Of a DNA stretch of 64,000 nt, positions 33,072-44,591 are shown in pieces. The translations under genes and the position numbers were made by a program. Under the pieces are notes generated by a model. It was not told where the DNA came from. It did not search any database and worked only from the letters and a program-made list of their open reading frames with translations. Source of the stretch: Henckelia pumila (Eukaryota; Streptophyta; Magnoliopsida; Lamiales; Gesneriaceae); NCBI RefSeq assembly GCF_033568475.1, contig NC_133123.1, positions 158,115,753 through 158,179,752 of the forward strand, given 5' to 3'. Positions within the stretch are counted from its first letter, which is position 1. Each line of letters begins with the position of its first letter.

Positions 33072-33615
33072 TGATAAGTGAATTTTATGCAATTAATTTA
33101 TATATGATTTGACTTGGCTTTTGTAATGTATCGAGTGTATTTTATGTGTATTTGTTGTTATATTTGTGAGATGCAAGGATTGGAGAAAAAGTACCGAGAA
33201 GAAGCGGAAAGATGAATTACAGAGCAGCAAACTTCAGAAAGTTACTGAGGATGTTATAGATATCTAAAGCCGGTCTCACCAATCAAAATAAATTTTTAGA
33301 TGTTTTAAAGCTGCGCTGTCCAAATTTCAGCTCGATCCGACAGTTAGATTGTTAGATATGATTTTATGAAAAATGCCGCACAGTTTAAACAAGAGCAGTA
33401 GCGCAGAAGCGCATCAATGAAGAGCAGAAGAGCATGTTGTACGTGAGTGAAGAAATTGAAGCGCATCTGCACTTACTCTGGGCTGTACGTGAAGATTTCA
33501 AGCGCTTATGTTCTTGGGAAGAGGAGCAGCTGCGCCAAAAGAAAGAAAGTTGAGAAAGTTGAAGCGCTTCTGCGCTTGAATCAAAGCGCTGTTGCGCTAA
33601 ATGAAGAAACATGAA
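33072..33615 (+). repeat. Athila-like LTR, 5' part only
   Basis: It begins TGATAAGTGAATTTTATGC and contains GAATTACAGAGCAGCAA and TTCAGCTCGATCCGACAG, as in the solo LTR at 17927. Between about 33385 and 33600 a variable part repeats GAAGCGC and CTGCGCT words. It stops at the inverted MITE pair, and the rest of the LTR is not seen beyond it. Confidence 0.65.
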
Positions 33616-33620
33616 AAATG

Positions 33621-33790
33621 AGTCACACTCCTGTGAGACGGGCTCATCCGTGAGACGGGTCAATCTTACCCATATTTATAATAATAAGTAATACTTTTGG
33701 CATAAAATATAATATTTTTAATGGATAACCCATATGGGAGACTCATCTCAAAAAAATTACCTTTGAGACCGTCTCATAGGAGTTTTTATC
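33621..33790 (+). mobile_element. TGAGACGG MITE family, copy A
   Basis: About 170 bp, starting ACTCCTGTGAGACGGGC and ending GAGACCGTCTCATAGGAGTT. Inside: CGGGTCAATCTTACCCATAT and AAGTAATACTTTTGGCATAA. Family members B-E are listed separately. No ORF. Confidence 0.8.
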
Positions 33791-33805
33791 ATGAAAAATA
33801 ACCCT

Positions 33806-33977
33806 GACAAAAACTCCTATAAGAAGGTCTCAAGGGTTATTTTTTGAGACGAATCTCTTATATGGGTTATTTATTAAAAAGTATTACATTTTATGACAAA
33901 AATATTACTTATTATTATAAATATGGGTAGGATTGACCCCTCTCACGGATGAGACCATCTCACAGGAGAGTTACTCT
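33806..33977 (-). mobile_element. TGAGACGG MITE family, copy B (inverted relative to A)
   Basis: The complement of copy A, separated from it by about 15 bases: GACAAAAACTCCTATAAG through ATGGGTAGGATTGACCC to CACAGGAGAGTTACTC. A plus B form a nearly perfect inverted repeat of about 170-base arms. Confidence 0.8.
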
Positions 33978-34004
33978 TTTTATATATATAAAAAAAATAA
34001 TAAT

Positions 34005-34057
34005 TCTTGAGTAACACTCATGTGAAACTGTCTCACGAGAGACGGGTCAACCCATTT
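34005..34057 (+). mobile_element. TGAGACGG MITE family, partial copy C
   Basis: Only the first 50 bases, GTAACACTCATGTGAAACTG then GAGACGGGTCAACCC. It is cut off at ATTTATAATTC. Confidence 0.6.
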
Positions 34058-34527
34058 ATAATTCAAATAACCTGTAATTCTAATCGGATCTTTAGGATAT
34101 TAGGATTCTCGCTTCCACGTCACTTCCGAGTTCCGCCTAAACGCTTTACTTGAAGAAAAGAAAGGTAATCTTTGTTCTCACTTATTTTCCTCTGTTGAAC
34201 GCGTCTAACTCATGTGGTAATTAAATCAATTGCCTTCTTTTGATTGAACTAATGCCCTAAATCAATCTGAAATATATGGGTTAATGAAAAATTGATGATT
34301 TATCAGTTTAATATTGAAGAACGAAAAATTTATCAAGTAAAGGTCATCATATATACATCTGTCATGTGTTGTTCTTTGTTTCCACTGAAGAACGAAGATT
34401 TTTGCCTCATCCTGAAGATTTCTGCCTGATCCTATATCGAAGCTTTCTGTTTAGAATCTAATATATGTCTGTGTTTGGTGCTTTGAAGAGTCGAAATGTT
34501 TATTTACATAAAACTTTTCATTAACTT
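34058..34527. other. Spacer before the CACTA element
   Basis: Non-coding. It contains a small local repeat of GAAGATTT(T/C)TGCC(T/G)(C/G)ATCCT (34395-34435). It looks like UTR or intron sequence, but no ORF or convincing exon is present. Confidence 0.3.
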
Positions 34528-35035
34528 CACTACAAAAAAAACATTGATTTAGCCACGGTTTTGAAAAAATTGTGGCTACATTTAGCTACGATTTTTTAAA
34601 AACCATGGCTAAATAACCACGCTTTTTAAAATCGTGGCTATTTTAGCCACGCTTTTTAAAAAAACTGTGGTTAAATGGCCACGATTTTAAAACGCGTGAC
34701 TAAATTTAACCACGGTTTTAATAAACCGTGGTTAAATTTAGACACGCTTTTCAAAATCGTGGTTATTTAACAACTGTTTTTTAAAAAGCGTGGCTATTAA
34801 AAAGTGTGGCTAAATATAACCACGGTTTTAAAAAGCGTGGCTAAAGTTAACCACATTTATAATAAACCGTGGTTAAATTTAGCCACGGTTTTCAAAAACC
34901 GTGGTTATTTAACCACGGTTTTTTAAAAAGCGTGGCTAAAATAGCCACGGTTTCAAAATCGTAGCTATTTTAGCCACGCTTTTTGTAAAACCGTAGCTAT
35001 TTAGCCACGCTTTTTCAAAACGTGGCTAAATAACC
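34528..35035 (+). repeat. CACTA (En/Spm) terminus with subterminal palindromic repeats
   Basis: CACTACAAAAAAAACATTG at 34528 is the diagnostic CACTA terminal inverted repeat. It is followed by about 500 bases packed with roughly 20 copies of AACCACGGTTTT/AAAACCGTGGTT and variants such as TAGCCACGCTTTTT in alternating orientation. These are the subterminal binding sites for the element's own regulatory protein (TNPA-type, by analogy with En/Spm). Confidence 0.9.
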
Positions 35036-35995
35036 ATTATATACGCTTACTTCATTTCTCCGATCACTATTTTTTTTTTTTTTTTTACATATTCTGTCTT
35101 CAAAAACCAGCTTTGATCGTTAATAAAAAATTCGTCGGTGATCGAAATTTAGATCGGAGAGTTGTTCCGAAATCCTCTTGTTTGGGGCTTTCTTTCAGTA
35201 CCTATTTCTCTTATTTTAGAACTTATTCCGTGGAACCCAATTCCGACAGCCATCGTTCGTCACCGCCTTTGCTTTCCTTCACTTACTAAATTATTTGCGG
35301 CTTCTTAATTCGTTGAAGTAAGTACAACTTCGGATCTTATTTTTTTATATTTCATTCTTGATGAATTTGACCTGTCCCTTGATCGATATCTAGTGAATTA
35401 TAGTTTGTTATTTACCTTGATTTATTAATGTTGATTAAAGATATCCAAATACATTTTCAAAAATCGTTTAGATAATTATACAATATACGATCCACGTTTT
35501 AGTTATCATTATTAATTTTTTATAATTTATTTTGACAGTTTTAATTTTTTGAATAAAAATTTATTTCAAATTAATTTATGTTTTTAATATAACGGAAAAA
35601 ACCCCCCAAAAAATATTTTATTGTTAATTAATTAATTTTATTGTTATGTTAATTAATTTATTTTTATGAACATGACATTTAGTTGAGCAGATTTCCAATT
35701 GGTATTATGGTAACAAAAAATATGAGCATATTATTTTCAGAAAAAAATATGATCATATTTAAATTTGTAAAACATATATTTTCGGCATGATATATTAAAT
35801 TTTATCAAGGACGTATCGTATAATTTGTTAAAAAATACTATTTGTGAAAATACAGCTATGGAGTAGACTATCATGATAATTAATTCTTTTGTTATAATTA
35901 TTTTATGAGACAGATGCATTTAATTAATTATAAAAATATAATTTTAAGCTAATGAATACATATGTATTTTCTGCTTTTGTTTATTGTAGGAAAAT

Positions 35996-36838
35996 ATGGA
36001 TCACACTGACAGAGGATGGATGTATCGTAGATTGCAAAAAAACTATATTGCTGACGAGTATATTAATGGTGTAGAGGAATTCATCGTCTTTGCTCTTAGT
36101 CATGTTGAATTTTATCAGCGGGTGAAGTACGTTGTCCTTGTAATCACAAAAAATTTCAGAACAAAGTATTCTTAGATGACGACACAGTGAAGGTGCACTT
36201 AAGTCGATATGGTTTTGTACCGAACTATTACAATTGGCATCTTCACGGAGAAAAGTATATTCGTCCAAATTTTCCAAATACCAATCCAGATGTTCCTTCG
36301 TCTTCACGATCTCAGAACAGGCGTTGGGAATCTAAAAACATACATGCAGATCATAGTTTTCATAGTCATGATCAAGAATATTTCCTCACAAATCAAAATC
36401 TTGGTCATGAAATACCTGCAGATTATCAGGAAGAAGGTCCGTCGCAATATGTATACCCCAATATCGATCACATCTAAAGCCCCAACAACTACATCAAAGG
36501 ATTATATGAGCTCATAAAATCAACGGAGAAAGAAATCTGGGATGAAAATCCTCACGGTCACTCTTTGTTGTCTGTCCTTGCGAGGTTATTGAAGATGAAA
36601 CATGAGCACAACATGTCAGAAAGAAACTTCAACGACATATGCCAGTTAATGTCAGAGTTATGTCAAGCTGATAACCACATGCCTGACAGTTTTTACTCGA
36701 CGAAGAAACTCATCAAAGATCTAGGTCTTCCCGTCGAGAAAATTGATGCTTGTAACAACAATTGTATGATTTACTGGGGGTACAAATTCAGACTTATCCG
36801 AATGCAAGATTTTTGAACATCCTCATTACAAACCTTCT
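35996..36838 (+). pseudogene. CACTA transposase (TNP2-like), N-terminal part, frameshifted and truncated
   Basis: ATG 35996 opens GWMYRRLQKNY, typical of the transposase-associated domain at the start of TNP2 proteins. A frame change follows near 36125-36165, then KVHLSRYGFVPNYYNWHLHG (36190-) in another frame, then the TNP2 core from about 36540 (NMSERNFNDICQLMSEL; LGLPVEKIDACNNNCMIYW). A last shift at about 36780 leads to SDLSECKIFEHPHYKP, where the element is cut and joined to a gypsy pol sequence. The catalytic part is missing. 35036-35995 is the presumed 5' untranslated exon and AT-rich intron. Confidence 0.85.
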
Positions 36839-38503
36839 CGTCGACAAATACGCTGGATGGACTTACTGAAAGATTATGATTGTGAAATTAAGTATCATCT
36901 AGTTTCTGCTAATCTTACTGCTGATGCCTTAAGTCGGCAGGTTAGACTTTCTGCACTTCAGACTAGTGATTTATCTCATCTGATTCAGGAATGTTGTTCA
37001 CTGAGTTTTACACTCAAACACAAGAATGGGAGAAATGGAATTCGTTTGTATACTATTTTATCTGAGCCATCATTGTACTCTCGAATCAGAGAAGCTCAGA
37101 TATCTGATGTAAGACTCAGCGTTTGGCACGTCTAGCCAATGGAGTTAATACATCTGGATTCCATTATTAGGAAGATGGTTTATTGTGCTTATCGAATCGA
37201 TTGGTTGTACCTGATGATGCGGAGCTCAAGAATGATATTCTTTCTCAAGCTCACATGAGTCGATTGTCAGTTCATCCTGGAAGTGTGAAGATGTATAAGG
37301 ACTTGCGAACCAGATTCTGGTGGAAAGGGATGAAGCGACATGTATATCAGTTTGTTTCTCGATGTTTGGTTTGTCAACATGTCAAGGCTGAACACCGATG
37401 ACCAGGTGGATTACTGCAGAATCTTGAGATTCCCGAATGGAAGTGGGAGCACGTGACTATGGATTTTGTCACCCACTTGCCTATGACTTCATGTCAGTGT
37501 GATGCTATCTAGGTTGTTGTTGACCGTTTGACGAAATCAGCACACTTTATTCCTTACAACCGGGAGTATACTTATGATCGCATGTCACGCTTATACATCC
37601 AGGAGATAGTGCGATTGCATGATATTCCAGTGAGCATAGTCAGTGATAGAGATCTGCGGTTTACCTCACGTTTCTGGGGTAGTTTTTAACAGGCATTGGG
37701 TACCACTCTGAGTTTGAGCACTACATATCATCCGGACACTGATGGACAATCAGAGCACACTATTTGCTAGAGGATATGTTACGTTCTTCTGTCATGGACT
37801 TTGTCTTATCTTGGCAGGATCAGTTACCTTTGATTGAATTTGACTACAATAACAGTTATAATCACAGTATTGATATGACAACTTTCGAGGCATTATATGG
37901 TCGAAGATGTCATACTCCGCTATTCTGGGATGAAGTCGGGGAACGGCAAGTTAAGGTTCCCGAGTTGGTGCAGTAGATTTTTGATAAGGTAGATTTGATC
38001 AAGAGAAGGATAAATATTGTTCAAGATAGACAAGCTAGCTATGCGAATATTCACCGTATGCCTTTGCAGTTTGATCCTGGTGAGTACGTCTTTTTGCGAG
38101 TGTCACCTTTCAGGAAGGTGGTGAGGTTCGGTGTGAAAAACAAGTTTTCACCTCGTTTCATTGGGCCTTTCCAGATACTGGAGAAGATCGGATATGTTGC
38201 ATATCGTTTGGCATTACCGCCATATCTTTCCAGTATACATGACGTTTTTCATGTGTCGTTACTTCGACAGTACATATCTGATGAATCACATGTTATTCAG
38301 CCTACTGATGTTCAGCTAGAGCCAGATCTGTCATATGTTGAATGACCACTCCGTGTCCTAGACAGGAAGGAGAAAGTTCTTTGGAACAAGACTATACCAC
38401 TTGTGATGGTACAGTGGCAGCGCCGAGGCGTTGAAGAAGCAACTTGGGAAACCGAGAGCTGTATGCGAGCAGAATATCCTGAGTTGTTTGCTTTATACTT
38501 TTG
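36839..38503 (+). pseudogene. Ty3/gypsy chromovirus pol 3' half (RNase H end, integrase, chromodomain), degenerate
   Basis: It starts inside RNase H (RWMDLLKDYDCEIKYHLVSA, ending ADALSR), then the integrase zinc region (CLVCQHVKAEHR), the catalytic core ([24 protein letters not shown]), the GPF/Y-like segment ending FHVSLLRQY, and a C-terminal chromodomain (WNKTIPLVMVQWQRRGVEE). In-frame stops at about 37399, 37510, 37687, 37974 and 38343 plus a shift near 37760 inactivate it. INT after RT plus a chromodomain identifies a chromovirus (Tekay/Del-like). Confidence 0.9.
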
Positions 38504-38610
38504 ATTACCATGTAAAGATGTAATTTTAATTGTTGTAATAAAACATGGTTTGATGTTTCATATTGTTATCTTGATTCGTCTTTAGATGTTATTTCGCGGA
38601 CGAAATATCT

Positions 38611-38624
38611 AAAGGTGGGGAGAA
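38611..38624 (+). promoter_or_regulatory. Polypurine tract of the chromovirus
   Basis: AAAGGTGGGGAGAA lies immediately before the LTR start TGTAGTAACCC, where plus-strand DNA synthesis would be primed. Confidence 0.85.
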
Positions 38625-40032
38625 TGTAGTAACCCATATTCCATTTTAAGATAATAATATGATAATCTTGATTAAGAGTTAAGAAATGGACTTACAAGCA
38701 TGGGCAAGATCGGAAGTTCCAAACCCTGCTGACGGAAGCACCAGAAAGAGATTGTTTACTTCGGAACTAAGAAACGATCGGAAGCTCCGATCCAGGAAAG
38801 GAAGTTCCGACCTCCAGCTGCCAGCAATGTTCGATGAGTCAGCCACGAGTTTTGACAAGTGTTGGACGTAGAGCAGATCGGAAGCTCCGATCGCAGGATC
38901 GGAAGTTTTGATCCTGACGTGTCACGCATGCACACAGTGAGATGGATCGGAAGCTCCGATCGTGGCCGGGAGTTTTGCCTATAAATAGGGCTCATTTGGA
39001 TTCATTTTGAATTACGAATTCCGAGTTTCCTTCTTAAGTTATATAGTGTGAGATATACACTTGAGGGCCCTATCGGTTATTATAGAAGTTCTGGAATAAC
39101 CAAGGTGTGGTTATAGTCATCCAGGACTAGCGACTTCAAATGGCTTGCGACGGACGAAGGTATGATCCGAGAATCTATTTAAGTTTTTGGAGTACTTATT
39201 AGCTTAATTAAGACTTATAGAACTTGTGTAGTGATACGGTGAACTTTTAAATATAGGCTTGGAACCTAGGATCCTACTAGACTTGAACTAGCCTAGGGTA
39301 CATACACATTGACTGAGATTGCCAGCGAGTATACATTTTTATGTTTTGCATTTATTTGGCATTATTATATGGCATGATATATGATTTATCTCTTTTCATA
39401 TCATATGTCATGTGCATATACACGTTGAGCCTATACCTTGTTATACCTGATTATAGAGTCGCTCAGCTCTATACTTGTTAGTCTGTCACTGAGCATACCG
39501 TGACGACGGGAACATGTATGTCTGACTACTCTGGTGTACTAGACGAGTGTGGTTGTACCCAGAGGTTGATCTGCGAGGTTACAACACTCATGTGGCGCCT
39601 GTACTGAGCATGACTTATCAGATGATCCTTTACTAGTCATCACGATTGCATGCATCATATATATATGTTTACTCATGTTTATGTACTGTACGTTAGCGCT
39701 CACGTCCTAGTTGTTATCTTGGACACCCTATTCCACGGGGCAGGTCGTAGGATGGACGGAGCCGGTAGTTTGAGGCAGGACTAGGGAGCAGGAGCCTTGA
39801 AAAGTAATTTATACAGCAGGATTCGATATAGCTATATAATGTTTACTTACTAGTTGTTTCGATACGGTTGTATCACTACTGATAAATAAGTTTGAAACTT
39901 TTGTACTAAGCTGATATGTAAATTATGGATTATGTTTCCGCACGTTTTACTCTGTTAAGCATTTTTGCTTTATTAAGTTTAATGCATGCTATTAGCTAAC
40001 AGTTAGTATGTAATTCAATGCAGGTCACTACA
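38625..40032 (+). repeat. Chromovirus 3' LTR
   Basis: TGTAGTAACCC...GGTCACTACA, 1408 bp. A cluster of GATCGGAAGCTCCGATC-type palindromes (38707-38960) lies directly before the TATA box CCTATAAATAGGG (38979). Related by ends and palindromes to the minus-strand LTR 56088-57436. Confidence 0.88.
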
Positions 40033-41160
40033 AAGAGAATCAGAGAGATGAATCAGTTCGAGATAGAAATTAACCATAGCCAATATCAGAAGGATGAATC
40101 ACTTTGAGATAGAAGTCAGAGCTAGAGTAGTTCAAAAAAGGGAAGTCAGAGTTCAAGAGAAAATAGTCAGATCCAAAAGGTCATAGCCAAAAGCAATTTT
40201 AGAAGAGAAAGAAGAAAATGAAAGAAAACAAAAGGAGCTACAGGAATCAGAAATTGTAGAGCAGTTTATTTTATCTACACTTTTGTATCGGAATCTTCAC
40301 TGTTTATCTATGTTCCAGTGATCCTACAGTAGCTATCTTTCAAATTTCGGTTTATCAGTTACTTGGTGATGTAAATCAATTAAACTATTCTTTTTGCCTA
40401 AGACATGTTGGGGAAATTGTCAAGACAATCTATTAAGTTTTGGTGTTAAAAAATATTTTAGGAAAAAAACTTACACATGGTAAAACTGATTAACTAAAGT
40501 AAACTAAAGTGAAATGACATTGTCCATGATCTTAACTAAACCTATCTAAACTGGACAATTAATCCAAACTGTACAAGCTTACCCAAACTACTCTTGCTAA
40601 GCCAAACTACCGTTAAACTCAACTGAATTATTTTGAAGATATATTTGTTCAAACATTCCAAGGACATTCAATTTTGTCAGCTAATTGGATAAAGTTTTTC
40701 TTGTACAACTAACCGACGTCTGCAAAAAGCTTTATCTGCACTACAATATTGCAGATTCCGGGGAATATTGACGCGGACTATATGACAAATCAACGACTAC
40801 CTTCTTGGTAATGGGTCTATTAATAATTTATTTTCTAACTTTGTATTTATAATATTTTTAAAAAATGTTAGCACGAATTCAAATATATCAACTTGTATTC
40901 AATTAATAATGAATAAATTTTTTTTGTAAATATATATTTTCATATTAAACACAAAAAATATTATAAATTAAAATTATGGATAATGTATTAATTATTTAAT
41001 TTAATATAAGAAAACATATAATTATATTATTAATTAATAATATATATTTTTATATTTATATATAAGTATATATTTTGGGGGATGTGTTCGGATGGGTTTG
41101 GCCAAACTTCATACCTGCTTAACCAGGTTTAAAACCAACTCGGAAAGTTTCTTAAATAAA
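40033..41160. other. Unassigned sequence after the LTR
   Basis: AGAGATGAATCAGTTCGAGATAGAA and GGATGAATCACTTTGAGATAGAAGT form a short imperfect repeat (40042-40110). The rest is non-coding and becomes strongly AT-rich after 40840. No gene. Confidence 0.3.
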
Positions 41161-41803
41161 TAAAAAAAAAAATCCCGCACCTCGGGAGGGTTTTTTCACT
41201 GTTTACCTCAGTGTCAATTTTGATTTTCGCGTTTAAGGTAAATACAAGTAATTTTTGTTTTTACAGTATCACGCCTATTTGGAAGGCGGGATATTTTTTT
41301 AAGTGACGCCATCCTAATAGGCGTGACTTAGGAATATTATTTTTTTAATTGGCTTGACTTAAAGTGATTAAAAAATTAGGTGCCTCGGTTTTTGCGTGAC
41401 TGAGGCAGACTAAATGCTTCAGGGGAGACACAATCACACAACGCATACAAATGCATGTATTTTTATGTTTTATCCTTCCATTATATTTTTTTAATATGAA
41501 TTTTTGATTCACTTGTAGGCACGATTAAAAATCCAAATTTAATATCTGAACAAACTTCTCGTGTTAATTATTCATTTTCAGGTATACGTATTACTCATAA
41601 AAGTTAACTTAATATTTGATTTTTGAAAATACATTTATTATTTATCATATAATTAAATACTATTAGACATTGTAATAGTTTATTTTAATATTAGTAAATT
41701 AATGTTAATGATGACTATATTTTTTTGCTTAATATATACGTTGCAGGAATTATTAAAATTATTGTTATTATTATCATCTTTTTTATCATATTATTCTTTG
41801 AGT

Positions 41804-41971
41804 AGGTTTCTTGTGAGACAGTCTCACAAATGAAACGGGTCAACCCTACCCATATTTGCAATAAAAAGTAATACTTTTGGCATAAAAAATAATATTTTTT
41901 CATGGGTTACCCAAATAAGAGATCCGTCTCACAAAAATGACTCATGAGACCGTCGCATAGGAGTTTTTGCC
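41804..41971 (+). mobile_element. TGAGACGG MITE family, copy D
   Basis: TTCTTGTGAGACAGTCTCAC ... AAACGGGTCAACCCTACCCA ... GCATAGGAGTTTTTGCC. Nested in the long-inverted-repeat element. Confidence 0.8.
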
Positions 41972-42864
41972 TTATTCTTTTGGGTGATATTTTTTGTTGA
42001 TATATTTTATTTGAGTACTATAAAATTTTGGTTGTAATTATTATATTTTTTATTTTTATTTTACGTAATTTAATACAAGTATTATTATTTAATTTTTTTG
42101 TTTTATTATTTTGTTTGTAGTGAAAGTGGTATTTTTTTTAAAAAATATTATCCAATATATTATTATTGTTGTTTTGGTTGATTTTGTTTGTTGATATATT
42201 TTAACATAAGGGAAGTGTATTTTTATCCCTCCAAATTAAATATAAAATATATTATTGTTATCATCATTATTATATAAAATAAAATGTGTTGTCATTATTA
42301 TTATATTTATTTATATTTATATTTTGACCATTATGTCATTATTATATTTGTTACTTTTATTTTTGACATATTTATTTGAGTACTATAGTACATATTATTA
42401 TCCTTATTTATTTGTTATAATTATCTAATTAATTTGCGTAATTATCTATTAGCTAGTTAATGCAAGAATAACAAATAATTGAACAATGATTAAAATAATA
42501 ATAGGAATTAATTTTAACTATAGTAATACACTATAAATAAAATTGTTCGTAATAAAACAAGAATTTGATAAATTGATAATGTAAACTTTATTTTTATAAT
42601 GAAAATATATACGATTGAAATTTGAAATTTTTTATTCTATTTTATAAACACAAATAACAAAGATATAGTTTGATTTAACGTAACAGAAATTTATCCTTGC
42701 CCGATTCAAAATTTTAACTACATATTTATTTGTTTTTAAATCGTAGTAAACAAGTAAATTAGTAAATGAAATTTGTTCATCATGAAATAATTACTACAAC
42801 AACAAAAATAGTAATATTCAATTGTAATCTCGTTAATTAATAAATTGATTGATTGTTAATTTAT

Positions 42865-42866
<2 letters not shown>

Positions 42867-42937
<71 letters not shown>

Positions 42938-42953
42938 CAACAACAACAACAAT
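42867..42953. repeat. AAT trinucleotide microsatellite passing into AAC
   Basis: About 22 AAT units followed by about 6 AAC units. Confidence 0.95.
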
Positions 42954-43861
42954 AATCTCATTATTTATATTGTTTGGTTATAAAAGGATAACGATGACAA
43001 ATTAAATTATAACAACAAGAATGCGAATAATAACAAATTTTATAATAAATAAAAATAACAACAAAAATAATATAAATATAAATAATATATTAATATAATT
43101 GATTCACTTATTTATTCTATGCAATATAATAATAACCATGAAGAAATCTAATAAGAAAAAACAATAAATTTGATAATTAAGAATTAATAATAAAAAATAT
43201 TATAATAATAAATTTATTAATAATTTCTTCCTATTTTAATAAAACTTATGTGTTTAAATTAATTTAAAATTAATTTTATTAACAGTAATAATTTTTATTA
43301 TACAATGAATTGACAATAATTCTCTTACCATTTTGGAAAATAATAATATGTTTAATACTTATTCCATTTATTAGATTATTTGTTTCATGTAGTAAAAAAA
43401 TGAAAAAATATTCTTCCACAATAAAAAAAAATCCCAAACACAAGCTTCACTGGATTATTATTATTATTACTTTTGGCTCCCGTGAAGTATTTGGTCTGTC
43501 GAGTCACGGTTACCGAGGCATTTGAAGTCTCGCCAATTCAAGTAGCGTGACTTCAAGTTATTTTTAAAAATAATTTCCTAAGTCACGCCTACTAGGAAAA
43601 CGTGAATTAAAATAATCACGTCTTCTAGCAAGGCGTGATACCGTAAAAACAAAAACATCTTTCATTTGCCTCAAAAGTTAAAATAAAAATTGAAAGTGCG
43701 GTGAATAGTGAAAAAACCCCACCTCGGGAAGGAGGGTTTAATATGGGCCGGGTTTGACATGCTTTCTCAAAAAGTAAAGACTTTAATAAAGCTTAAAACA
43801 CGATTGTTTTGTTCATAATGGGAGAAATAGCATTTCTGGTTTATTTCAATTTTTTAATTAA

Positions 43862-44047
43862 TTTTGGTCAATTAACATTTTTAAATTTTGTTTTGATACA
43901 TAGTTTCGGGTATTTTGGTTCAACTGCTGACGTGACACCGAAAAATGTTGGCGGTCAAACTGACACATTAGCGCAATTGGACCAAAATAACAGAAAATTA
44001 AAAGTTAATGTATCAAAAACAAACTTTAAAAACTTAATTGACCAAAA
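43862..44047. mobile_element. MITE with TTTTGGTCAATTAA ends
   Basis: TTTTGGTCAATTAACATTTT ... TTTTGATACAT (43862-43901) is mirrored by ATGTATCAAAAACAAAC ... TTAATTGACCAAAA (44008-44047). 186 bp, no ORF of note. Confidence 0.75.
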
Positions 44048-44058
44048 CAAAAAAGAGC

Positions 44059-44242
44059 AATGCTATATGTACAACCAAATTTGTACATCAATTTGTACAA
44101 CACAAAAAAATCAATACAAAAATTTTATTTATCAAAATCTCATGATAAATTGAATGTAAAATATCGTGATATAATAGCAAAATCTCACGATATATTTGTT
44201 ATAAATATCGTTGTACACGATATATGTTGTACCTCTAGCATT
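44059..44242. mobile_element. MITE with AATGCTANANGTACAAC ends
   Basis: Left AATGCTATATGTACAACC; right, inverted, AATGCTAGAGGTACAACA. 184 bp. It starts 12 bases after the previous MITE. Confidence 0.65.
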
Positions 44243-44591
44243 ATTCAACAAGAAAATGGATAAGTTAATGGGGAAAAAAAATAATTTCCCTGTTCATAAT
44301 GGAATCAATTCCTAAACAAAAGATGTTCATAATGGAATCAATTATATTCCTAAGCAAAAGACCCTTGAAATGATAAAACTTAAAACACGATTGTTTTGTT
44401 CATAATAATGGAACCAATTATAAGAAAGAAAAAAAACCCTTCAAATTATCAATATCCTGAAGTGCTTGTAAGCAACGTTGTATCACAACTTTATTTAACG
44501 TAGAACTAAACTTAGACGTTCAAGCCGCTAACCTATATATCACGTCCACTTATCACCACATGCAATATTAATTCGATCTTCATTCGCCAAC

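Larger units (their letters stand above)
41165..43735. mobile_element. Non-autonomous DNA element with about 270-bp terminal inverted repeats
   Basis: Left arm about 41165-41440 (CACCTCGGGAGGGTTTTTTCAC ... GTATCACGCC ... TAATAGGCGTGACTTAGGAA ... GGTGCCTCGGT) is mirrored by the right arm about 43480-43735 in inverse complement, in the same order and with many scattered differences. The 2-kb core is AT-rich and non-coding and holds a MITE (41804-41971) and an AAT microsatellite. Long arms without a transposase suggest a Mutator-like (MULE) type, but the target duplication was not identified and the ends are approximate. Confidence 0.65.
43791..44405. repeat. Direct repeat flanking two MITEs
   Basis: CTTAAAACACGATTGTTTTG with adjoining TTCATAAT is found at about 43791-43819 and again at about 44378-44406. 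The two MITEs below lie between the copies. It may mark an older local duplication. Confidence 0.6.

Noticed and set aside
34528..35035. CRISPR-like array impression from regularly recurring short repeats
   Set aside because: Repeats alternate in orientation, vary in sequence, lack unique spacers of constant length and follow a CACTA terminus in a plant genome.
36209..36517. A second ORF overlapping the CACTA transposase reading
   Set aside because: Shadow frame of the TNP2-like sequence at 36187-36477, which has the family motifs.
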